NCBI GenBank assembly: GCA_903813345.2 | Contig: CAIIXF020000001.1 | Span: 39,403,366 to 39,467,365 of the forward strand | Direction of reading: 5' to 3' | Origin: Owenia fusiformis | Taxonomy: Eukaryota > Annelida > Polychaeta > Sabellida > Oweniidae | DNA: 64,000 bases | Shown: positions 56,001 through 64,000 of the stretch, piece by piece | Layout: each line of letters opens with the position of its first letter | Position numbering within the stretch: the first letter of the stretch is position 1 | Position numbers and translations under genes: made by a program | Notes under the pieces: model-generated | What the model saw: only the letters and a program-made list of their open reading frames with translations | Database searches by the model: none | Told to the model about the DNA's origin: nothing

Positions 56001-59000
56001 TTGTGTATTTAACATGTTACCCTTTGTGCTTTCTGATTTGTCTTCCACCAGAAACTGATAAAATAATTCTGTGGTCAAATGTCTTATCAAATTCTCTTTC
56101 TGTTTGCCTCAATATATTACAACATCTTAGCCCTATCGGAATATTGGCCATATTTTATCTCTCACGCAAAGACGTTTTATCGATCACTGGAAATTAGGCA
56201 AAATGTCTTTTGAACCGCAATATGATTTATTGGAAAACAAATTACTCAGGCTTAAAATAAGTATTGATCGATCATAAAAGTTGCTCATCATAAACCGTTT
56301 CCATAATGAAGCTGTATCACTGATCACATCTTACATAATTATCAGTTAAATTACAAATGAAAATAGTGAATTCTGTTTATCAGATGGACTTATGCCTGTG
56401 AATAAGTCTATTGATTATTTAAGGAATATGGACCGAAGAGCAGGGGTAATATTGTCGAATACACCTCGCAGGGCTAGGCACAAATATTTTCTGTATTCGG
56501 AACGACCAAATGGAGTGAGGCGTTCGAAAGCTTTTGTGCCTAGCCCTAAGGGGGGTGTTCGACGATATTACCCCTGCTCTGAGGTCTATACAGTATTATG
56601 ATTCAAACATGAAAACTCACCAAAATGTTTCGAATATACATTACTGGTCTGCCATTGCTACAGGCTGCCATTATGACGTCACACATTACTCGTATTACCA
56701 GGGGTATTGTTCATGAATATACCCCAAGAGAATTTTTAACTTCTTTCACAGTTTATAGAAGGCGTGAACACAGTCATGTTCGAATAATAGATATTCACTT
56801 CAGGATAGCTATCACAAATTAAAAGTATATCAAAAGAATATTTTGAATAAATGGTCCAAATAGCTAGCAAAAAAGGCATAAATGTTGCTTTTTCCTTGAT
56901 TGGTTCTAATTTTGCCCTAAAGTGCAGTTAAGCATGAGTTATTTCAGTTCATGTATCTGTCATTAGAGCATTCCACAATAGTTCACAAGCAAACTAGCAG
57001 CATTGATTAATAAGGCAAAAATGATGTTGAGTTAGTACTGCAATGATGTTGAGTTAGTACTGCATACCGTACTATGATGCCATGGTAATACATTACATTA
57101 TCGTATGATCTGTAAAATGAAACCTTCTGATTGGTCAGTTCTTGTGCTGTCCCAATCTGTATTGCTACTGAGATTGTTCGCATTGATCATCTCCATTGCA
57201 ATACAGAAAATATTGGTACGGAGGATACATTCTCAGTAGCGATACAGAGGATCACACGATAAAAACGTGTGCAATACAGGATATATTCTGTCTCGATAAT
57301 CTGTATTGGCACTCGACTTCGTCTCGTTCAAATACAGAATTTCTCGAGCAGAATATATCCTGTATTGCACTTCAAATCATTCAATAACTTATATTACTGC
57401 CTTGAGGCTACAGGTTACTCTCCAAGTTTTTTGTTTCAAGTTTTGCATAGGGTGTTGATATGGTATGGCCCTAGTAATTCTGTAACTGACAAGGATTCTG
57501 TAACTGACATTGGAAAGCTCATCTTGTGTCCTTTATCTTTTTACTGTTGTAACATAATTAAATCAAAACTTTAGGAATTTAAAATTGAGTATAACACATA
57601 GAACTTTTAATAATAAATGATGAAATGAAGTGGAACTTATCAATTGGCAATCGTTGACTTGGGTTTATACTCCCCTCCAAATGTTTGGCAACCCTAACTT
57701 CCCCATTTGACTATGTGTTAAATCTTTTGAAGGAAGTGTAGACGAAATCAAAATGTTCCATGGTTGTTTTTTTACCTTCCAACTACTGACTGGTCGGTCT
57801 TTTATAGTTTCTTTTCAAACCCTGCTCTGAGGCTACCTGTGGTCAGTGTTCTGTGGTGGTCGGAGGGGTCTGTCTTTTCCATACACCCCACTTTTAGTGC
57901 ATAATGAATCATTATGGTTCTCAAAAAGTGAATGGTGCTTGTTACTGACTTCATCTGTTTATTTTTGTCTTTCTGCCAGGAAAAGCAGTGAATTCATGTC
58001 TCGACCAAAGCCTCTTTGCTTGATTAAGATTCCTACGCCAGCTCTAAAGACTTACCATTAATATTTCATTATTTATTGACGTGTTTGCCATGGTATACCT
58101 TTCGGCCTTGTAATAAGCAAGTTTCTTTTACCAAACCAATATTAAGGTTGATGCCCTCTGCATTTTGCAAAGATATAAAACCAATCCCTATATCTCAATA
58201 ATGAGAGTCAAACATGTTTCAAACATGGTTACAGTATACCAGAGCATTTCTCAGATGACACAATGACATATAGAATGTATTGAACATGTTGGTTATTCCT
58301 TTGGTGGATTAACTGATTAGGTTTGTGTACTTATCAGACTGTGATCTGAGAATTGATAGAAACAGATTCTTGGCTTTTCTATTAATTAGCATATTGAAAG
58401 TCATTATCATTGGAGAAGAAGAAGTGATCAAACAAGAATCTTTGAAATTGATTGATGATGTGACAAAAGCGATGCAGCATGATCAGCAAGATTCATCTGT
58501 CACAGTGAAGCATATAAAATTAGCAAAATTAGCAAAATACCTAATGAAGAGCAAATTGCAGATGAACAAATTTTTTTGCCGAATCTTTTACTGAATAGAT
58601 ATCCTGATTTTTGATTTGCCCCGAACCCAGCATTACCAGTTGGTTTACATGTGAATGACGATTTTCAAAAATTCATCAAAATCATCAATTTTATTTTATC
58701 ATCACACTTATGGAGGGGAGTGTAACTAGATAATAGATATGTTTGATATTATCGGCATAACAACAAAATATTTTTTTCTTTACATATATCAGCGACCATT
58801 TGAAACATAAAGGGGTTAGATATTCATAAATTCTCATAAATTATGTCGAAAATCTTTCTGGATATATCTCTTCAAAAATAATTGTAATTTTATCGTCATA
58901 GCATCTGGTTCCAATATGTAGATTACATTATTGTCTGGTTATGAATTCTGTGATAAACCATTGGAGGAATGCTATTCTAAGTTCAATTGAAATGCCACAG

Positions 59001-62000
59001 ATAAATCTACGATGGAACCAGATGGTCATATATCACAATAAACCAGAAAACAGAATGGAATCCTGCTCCAACCACCCATTGACCCACAAAGTAAATCTTC
59101 ATTCAAAACATTTTACAAGTTTAAGGAATCACAGAGCTCATATGCAGAGTCAAGTTATACCAAAAACAATTAAGCCTACAGAACATGAATTGTTGAACAA
59201 GATCTTGAGAACATACCAGAACCCTAAGTGTTATAATGAAAAACCAAAACTGAGATGAACTCCTTGTAGACATGCTTCAAGCAGAGTTTTGAGAAAACTT
59301 GGAAGTTGACATTCTGAATATCCATGAACAACATAATAAAGTAAAGATCGAGGTCATTTATATCTAAAAGACAGAATATAAGGCATGTTGGCTTTCTTAC
59401 AGGATCAAATGTCATGGTTATAATTCCACCAATCACGACAGTATGCTTTCAAAATTCATGCAGATTCAACAACTCTTGATGTGGGTTGATTTATCATTTT
59501 TTATCATTACTTCATGTTTTTTATTGATATCTTATAAATCACATTGATATAACCTGCTAATTTTTTTTATTTAAAACTATTTCATTTAAATATGAGTCTC
59601 TATTGTACTTATATTCAGCATTTTGCATGTCAGGACTTTGCTCACATGTGCATGTATCATCTTTCCATTTGTAGCAAGGTATTTCTGTCTGCATGGTACC
59701 TTGGTTGCATTGTAAAGTATGCAGAATTAATAATGGTGAATGATTGCTTACATATTTTAAAGATTGGAATGCTGCAGGTAGCAACCATATCAGCATCTTC
59801 ACTATTATTATATAATGTAGGCGTGCTTGAATTTGATGGATTACTTCATTAAGTAATCACTACAGCGTTCTCATCAAAATATTCTTATCAGTGCACATAC
59901 TGAAGGCAAAAACTGAACTACCCAAAATAATGTTTAAAATTAATGTACATGTAGTATATACTCTATTTGCTTGCATTGCTGTTAGTGTAAAATTAGCATT
60001 TAAATCAGTTTTCCAGCAATAGTTTTTTCTCTTTTCAGTTCCAATTAATTTGGACATTTCTGGTTCTAAAGTTTCAATAACTTCCATTTTTGAAAAATCA
60101 GATTGTTAGGAAAACACTGGCATGCCTTTTGAAAATATTTTTTTGAATAAATATGCAAACAATACTCATGTTTAGACCTCCAATTCATCGTCATGGATCG
60201 CCAATCAGTACATTTATTAATAATTAATATATTGATTATTACATTTTTTATTGTTAATGTGAAAATAATGATGCTAGATACACCACAGTATAGGGTGCAT
60301 TTATTTCTAGATACAAACATGGCCAGTCTTTTGCACCACTATAAGGAATAGGTGATCCATCTAGAGGATGTTTCCCAATGTTTACAGATGCCATTGTGAC
60401 TTAACAAACTGGAATCATTTCTCATTAGATTTGATCTCAGTATATTTATCTGAGAACATGAACAGTGATACCTGCCATTTCTATAATTTTCAAATTTCTT
60501 CAACACATACACAGGATAATTGTAACCATAACTTTACACACCCCTAACACATGCATGCTTGTGATCATATCAAGCAAATCAATCTACTGGCATACACCCA
60601 TGTACAATAAAAAGATTAGCAGTGGCAAAGAATTACATCTCATCACGGAGCTGTTCACTTCTGTGTTCCTCCAATCATTTATATATGTTTTTTGGGTATA
60701 TGCACCAGACTGTAACATTGTTATTAAGGAGGATATCCTCCAAGCATGTGACAAAGTAGTCTAACTACAAGACCCTGTGACCTCCCCCTCTACTTGACTA
60801 CACACCTCACACTTGTTGGGATGAGTAGTGAGAGGGGGGGGGGGGGGTCACAAGTGCCTGTAGCTACACTAGTGACAAAGAAGCTGGTGTTACATAAAAT
60901 GAGAAAGCAGTCACATCTAGAATGTGTAAATTAACCTATGTAGTATGGGACATGGTGCGGAGGTGCTGAAATAACCACCAGTGTTCAGCTGTTATATACA
61001 TGAGTAATATTTTTCAATATACCTTTATCAAGGATGTTAGATAAATAAGTAATATTACAGTAAAACCCTTTGAAGTGAACACCTGATGTCAGTTTGTATA
61101 CACCTATCTAGTATAAGAATATAGCAATGGTTTCTTTCCCAAATTTATTCCATGTATTGAAGAGATGTGTCAACAAACTTCAAAATGTAAACACTTCAAT
61201 GTATTGAGAACACCAAAATGTGAACACTTCAATGTATTGCGAACACCTCAATTTGTTCTCACTAGCATAGGTTTTACTGTACACTGAACGACCTCCCCAA
61301 GTTATTTACTCAACAGGGTAAATTAAAAATTTCAGTCGTTCAATTAGCCCAAATTTTTTCATTATTTCAATCACATGCCACCTTGTTAAAATATATTTTC
61401 ACCCTGTAGATGCCAGTAGATAGTGACCAGTTTCACCACTAGGTGGCAAATTGAAAATTAAAATTTCAAAGTTGATAAACAATTATCAAAACCACATTAC
61501 TAGATGTAATTTTATATGTTGATTTCAAATATGTTATCACTTTGACCAACCTTTTAATATCACAGATATGAAAATCAATTGCTCTGATCCTGGGGGAATC
61601 ACTGCTTTATATTACTTACAGTGTAGTACCCTTGTGGTATATTGAAATGTATATATGACTGTCACTAGAATATTATACCTCTATCATCATAAAATTTTCA
61701 AATTCTGTAAAGGAATATTTGAATCATTTCAAGATGAAAGTTGTACAAGTGATATCAATACTAAACTAATCTACCATCAAAACTACAAAGGAAACTGTCT
61801 ATCTTACAAACTATATGATAATCAAAAAGAGAGTAGAGTTTGAATTAAGTAAAATTCAATTTTTATTGCAGACTGACTCACCTGTAGCAACTATAGAGCT
61901 GTTGGTAGTCGTTTCCATTGCGCTTCCAGAGGTCACCGGTAAGCAATTACTTTTAGTTGTATTATCAACATCATATAAAACTACGGAATTATTCTTAAGT

Positions 62001-62401
62001 GTATTGACTTTATCAGCTGTTAATTTTCCATTGATTTCCCTGCTGGACTTAATGGTCATTTTTAGCTCTATTTCACTTCCATTTTGCACAGAGCGTATAC
62101 TCCGCACCACTTTTTGTAATGTATAACATAGTTGGTGTTGCGTTGCTATGATCTCTAACTTCTCTAAGGCCTCGATAATAGCCACAAGATGTGTCTCCTG
62201 ATCCAGCGTATAATCCAATAAGTCCACTGATCTCTCTGCTTTACCCGTTCTTAGCTCATTGTCCTTGCCATCATCATCATGCTGCCTTGTTTCATTCAAA
62301 TTACCTCCAACAGTGTTATCCTGGCTTCGTGTCTCCACTGAGGTGGGAATGCCATAGACAGTTACCATAGCAACTAGCCAGTATCTCCACCCAATCTCCA
62401 T
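46539..62401 (-). CDS. Unrecognised single-pass (type I) membrane protein with Tyr-rich acidic tail
   Basis: Exons in transcript order: 62401-61882, 54348-54252, 53961-53844, 49037-48906, 47012-46539; 1341 nt, 446 residues. The ATG at 62401-62399 follows an in-frame TGA. Residues 1-20 look like a signal peptide (hydrophobic WRYWLVAMVTVYGI). Ectodomain, about 21-180: few Cys, a helical-looking stretch and N-glycosylation sites such as NGS, NNS, NTT and NSS. TM about 183-205, then KRRRE. Tail: coiled/Ala-rich start (206-245), acidic dileucine ETNPLL (256-261), a long polar region, a Tyr-rich cluster (371-421) with YTPL at 411, and an acidic end EEFV. I recognise no domain family. The tail suggests endocytic sorting and possible phosphorylation; that is inference. 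Confidence 0.82.
47013..48905 (-). other. Intron 4 of the unidentified gene, nothing recognised
   Basis: 1.9 kb of AT-rich sequence without a clear repeat or exon on either strand. Confidence 0.6.
48906..49037 (-). CDS. Unidentified membrane protein, exon 4
   Basis: 44 codons in phase 0-0, acceptor TTTTATTGCAG, donor CAA|GTAGGC. Contains AETNPLLIITSASAPTSPLL with an acidic dileucine sorting-type motif. Confidence 0.85.
49071..49197. repeat. 128-bp dispersed repeat, copy 2
   Basis: Direct partner of 45774-45901, about 3.3 kb away. It begins 33 bp upstream (in transcript direction) of the exon 4 splice acceptor. Confidence 0.85.
50000..50422. mobile_element. 423-bp foldback element
   Basis: Two arms of about 200 bp, inverted and mostly matching, starting ATTAAGGTCAAGGTGCATGA and closing GCACCCTGACCTTAAT. 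The centre (near 50211) is an A/T-rich AAAATTTTCTGA-type hairpin. Same family as 33647-35435. Confidence 0.9.
51161..51230 (+). promoter_or_regulatory. Promoter-like patch, plus strand, inside an intron
   Basis: TGCGCAGGCGCA at 51165-51176 (NRF1-like with one mismatch), TATATAAA at 51192-51199, and CAGAG|GTAAGC at 51221-51231, which could end a short first exon. CpG-rich against an AT-rich background. No downstream exon found. Confidence 0.3.
53844..53961 (-). CDS. Unidentified membrane protein, exon 3
   Basis: Begins (K)SYIKRRREAEAAARALRS, the cytosolic stop-transfer and Ala-rich segment. Acceptor TTTGCAG, donor CAG|GTATAT. The acceptor lies in the last of four tandem 25-bp units. Confidence 0.85.
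53952..54049. repeat. Tandem repeat of a splice acceptor, 4 units of 23-25 bp
   Basis: Units 53952-53976, 53977-53999 (2 bp shorter), 54000-54024 and 54025-54049. On the minus strand each contains ACTTTGCAGGA, the acceptor used by exon 3. Confidence 0.93.
54252..54348 (-). CDS. Unidentified membrane protein, exon 2 (transmembrane)
   Basis: Encodes GDKQLGRTQ then the helix VMVIVTCSVVIGVFFILAGL and LRI. Acceptor in a T/G-rich tract ending GTTAAG, donor AA|GTAAGC, phase 1 in and phase 2 out. Confidence 0.85.
54561..54754. repeat. Minisatellite, about six units of 29-35 bp
   Basis: Units contain TATTCAAATTGAGATGTGAT followed by a variable GCCAGTA or ACCAAAAGG segment. Units two to six differ by small substitutions and indels. 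Confidence 0.93.
56437..56580. mobile_element. 144-bp foldback MITE
   Basis: Inverted arms share AGAGCAGGGGTAATAT, TCGAA and GGGCTAGGCACAAA. Much richer in GC than its surroundings. Confidence 0.8.
57021..57064. repeat. Tandem 22-bp duplication
   Basis: ATGATGTTGAGTTAGTACTG plus CA occurs twice in a row without mismatches. Confidence 0.95.
57269..57370. repeat. Inverted repeat, perfect 22-bp arms
   Basis: 57269-57290 and 57349-57370 are exact inverses containing GTGCAATACAGGATATATTC. The 58-bp spacer and the 130 bp to the left hold more copies of an AATACAG motif. Confidence 0.9.
58325..59258 (+). pseudogene. Possible coding remnants, not identified
   Basis: Two plus-strand open stretches (58325-58594, 89 codons; 58941-59258, 105 codons) are longer than most here. 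The end of the first, frameshifted, reads ESFTE, and the following DNA (TTGATTTGCCCCGAA) matches, inverted, part of the 38587-40665 element. Probably transposon debris. Confidence 0.3.
60758..60871. repeat. Foldback with a long G run
   Basis: Left arm TAGTCTAACTACA and TGTGACCTCCCCCTCTACT; the right arm contains AGTAGTGAGAG, a run of about 15 G near 60833-60847, GTCACA and TGTAGCTACACTA. Confidence 0.7.
61058..61279. mobile_element. 222-bp pogo/Tigger-like MITE
   Basis: TA-flanked, with CAGTAAAACCC on the left and the inverse CAGTAAAACCT on the right. The interior repeats GAACACCTCAAT and AACACTTCAATGTATTG, as in short pogo-type elements. Confidence 0.8.
61882..62401 (-). CDS. Unidentified membrane protein, exon 1 (coding part)
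   Basis: Encodes the signal peptide and nearly all of the ectodomain (residues 1-173). An acidic, charged stretch (HDDDGKDNELRTGKAE) precedes a helical-looking segment ETHLVAIIEALEKLEIIAT. Donor ACAG|GTGAGT, phase 1. Confidence 0.85.
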
Positions 62402-62434
62402 ATTAATCACTGATCAGTCCATCAGTTACATCTC
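62402..62434 (-). promoter_or_regulatory. 5' leader segment with a start-stop uORF
   Basis: A candidate acceptor TTTGCTTGCAG ends at 62435, so this is probably the 3' part of a 5' UTR exon. It contains ATGTAA (62431-62426) and ATGGACTGA (62422-62414); the second is in frame with the main start. Confidence 0.5.
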
Positions 62435-64000
62435 CTGCAAGCAAATTGGTAGATAATTAAACTCAACTTTCACGATCAAAATCACTAATGTCACTTCCTC
62501 GTGTGACGATTATTGGTAATTGTGGTACTCTTGTTACTTAACGCATGCATGTATTCCTATCCCGCAATTAGATTCTTCAAGTACATCAGTTTCTCTATTG
62601 TTTTTACTGTACCAATGAAGACGAGCAATCCCTTATCCCTTATAGTCATATCTTATGCATTTTATGGTGGAAGAAAGACCCGTGAACCTCTCATTGAAGG
62701 AGTGCCTAATACCCAATCATTGGATGACAGCTCAATAGATAAATTGGAATTGTGCAAGATGTGAACTTCTAAGTGAAACATTCTGAATTTCTTTATCAAC
62801 AAGCAATGTTCTCTTGCTTGAACCAGAGATCTGAAACCCAAGAAAAAAAGTAACTCCAGAATCTCTAACTATTTCAACAACTATTTTCCATTTAATTTAT
62901 AATTATTTGTAATTGTTTGTTCATTCTCAATATATTCTCTCACCTAACATGTCTTTCGTTCTCCCATTGCTATTGAGTTCTCCCATTGCTATTGAAATGA
63001 TTCATGGGAGAAATGGTTATGACGTACATGGGCAGTTTAATGTTTCCATTTTGTTTGATATTACTTGTGCATTATCACCTCTTCAATGGTCAATTAAGGT
63101 CCTTCAATCTCTGGCAGAGAACTGTTTTGTGATAAGGTATTGAAGTATTTATAGGAACTGCCACATTTCTTTCCTACTAGACCTATACTCCCCATGTCTT
63201 TTATATGGGAGAGGAGGGATGACCAATGAAAACCACATTTAATACATCGTATTGATCGCATTCTACCAATCAAAGATTTGAAAGCTATTAAGTATCTTAT
63301 AAGTATGTCCTCGGTGGGATGATTGGAATATACTCAATTTCACTTATGCTAGTCATTAGCATTATGGAAATTTTAGAAAATGTTTCACCTTGGATGACCA
63401 CATGAAGAAGATCTGGATCTACTCTTTTGTGATTTTGGATCAATATTTTATAGAACATTTATATAGCACTAGAGTAATTCAAACATTTGATGATATATTT
63501 TGAAGAAGTCTCAGAGCATCTACCTTTCTTGCGTTCAATCAGTCAAGTCAATTAATCCCCGTGCTCGTGTCTATTAAGCCTACTACAATTAGATTTAATT
63601 CTCATATATTTCTTCCTCATTGGAAACTATCTGATTTGTTATTCTGATTGATCTCAGGAATTGATTCATCAATCGATTATATTCCCCATATATCAATACT
63701 CAATATCAAGTGCCATCAATGTTGTATGTTTTATAGTCCATTGATATATTGGTAAATGTCATGAACTGAATGAAGTCTCATCTTAAGAATCTAAAATAAA
63801 AAAAAAGTTTAATGCAATTGCCTGATTTTCTCAAAACTGACCTTCAGAAAACGATATGAGGGAAGCCATCTCATCGTTCAAGATTGGTCCTTCACTGCTT
63901 TCATAGCAGCATAGCTCATGTAATGTAAGAAAAAAATGTAATGCAATGAATTATCCTTGGGCCAAGGATGAGCCATCTGTCCATCTGTCTGTATTTGTGT
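62435..64000. other. Region upstream of the unidentified gene, nothing recognised
   Basis: AT-rich. Should contain a 5' UTR intron and upstream sequence of the minus-strand gene, but no promoter or first exon can be fixed. A small 20-bp duplication (CTCCCATTGCTATTGA) lies near 62962-62995. Confidence 0.5.

Larger units (their letters stand above)
54349..61881 (-). other. Intron 1 of the unidentified gene
   Basis: 7.5 kb. Holds a minisatellite (54561-54754), several small inverted-repeat elements at 56.4, 57.3, 60.8 and 61.1 kb, and possible coding debris at 57.6-59.3 kb. No exon of this gene is recognised in it. Confidence 0.7.

Noticed and set aside
60465-60764. 99-codon plus-strand open stretch
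   Set aside because: No recognisable domain, no splice or promoter context, and low complexity consistent with chance in AT-rich intron DNA.
62402-62410. Extending the unknown protein upstream to a GTG at 62410 (Met-Ile-Asn start)
   Set aside because: Nuclear animal genes rarely start at GTG. An ATG lies nine bases downstream, and an in-frame TGA sits just upstream.
63953-63969. Palindrome ATCCTTGGGCCAAGGAT
   Set aside because: Short perfect palindromes of this size are expected occasionally in 64 kb, and nothing around it suggests function.
1-64000. CRISPR array, bacterial operon or phage-like system
   Set aside because: No regularly spaced repeats with unique spacers. Genes are intron-rich and animal-type throughout.

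Overview
The window is animal nuclear DNA: AT-rich, with long introns, GT-AG splice junctions, eukaryotic tRNA genes and many short non-autonomous transposons. Two of the three protein genes are close to their vertebrate orthologues, and the repeat mix suggests a non-vertebrate bilaterian, perhaps a marine invertebrate. I cannot name the species. All gene models were built by hand from splice signals, reading phase and remembered protein families; no alignment or transcript data were available.

Positions 1-26124 (+) hold the 3' part of a LAR-type (type IIa) receptor protein tyrosine phosphatase. Twenty-two constitutive exons and one candidate 36-nt microexon encode the end of one fibronectin III (FN3) domain, four further FN3 domains, a membrane-proximal segment, one transmembrane helix, an active D1 phosphatase domain, a D2 domain with the inactivating residues known in LAR, and the natural stop. 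The 5' part (start, Ig domains, first FN3 domains) lies left of the window. The 3' UTR runs to about 27.9 or 29.0 kb.

Positions 29-32 kb are intergenic, with transposon debris and two convergent tRNA-Pro genes: UGG on +, followed by a 38-bp tandem copy of its 3' end, and AGG on -.

Positions 32192-41845 (+) encode a complete SLC35F6 orthologue, a drug/metabolite-superfamily transporter-like protein. It has nine exons plus a candidate 21-nt microexon. Its promoter has CRE/ETS-like and CACGTG elements. Intron 1 is packed with nested inverted-repeat elements, and the eighth intron carries a 2.1-kb insertion.

Positions 46539-62434 (-) encode a five-exon, 446-residue single-pass membrane protein that I do not recognise. 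It has a signal peptide, an N-glycosylation-rich ectodomain, one transmembrane helix, and a long acidic tail rich in Asn, Gln and Tyr with dileucine and YxxL sorting motifs. It converges tail-to-tail with SLC35F6, and a mariner-like element sits 47 bp past its stop codon.

The three genes do not form an obvious pathway. The most interesting items are the D1 microexon, the missing furin motif in the LAR-type receptor, the unidentified membrane protein with its duplicated splice acceptor and start-stop uORF, and a dense set of transposons with exact target-site duplications.
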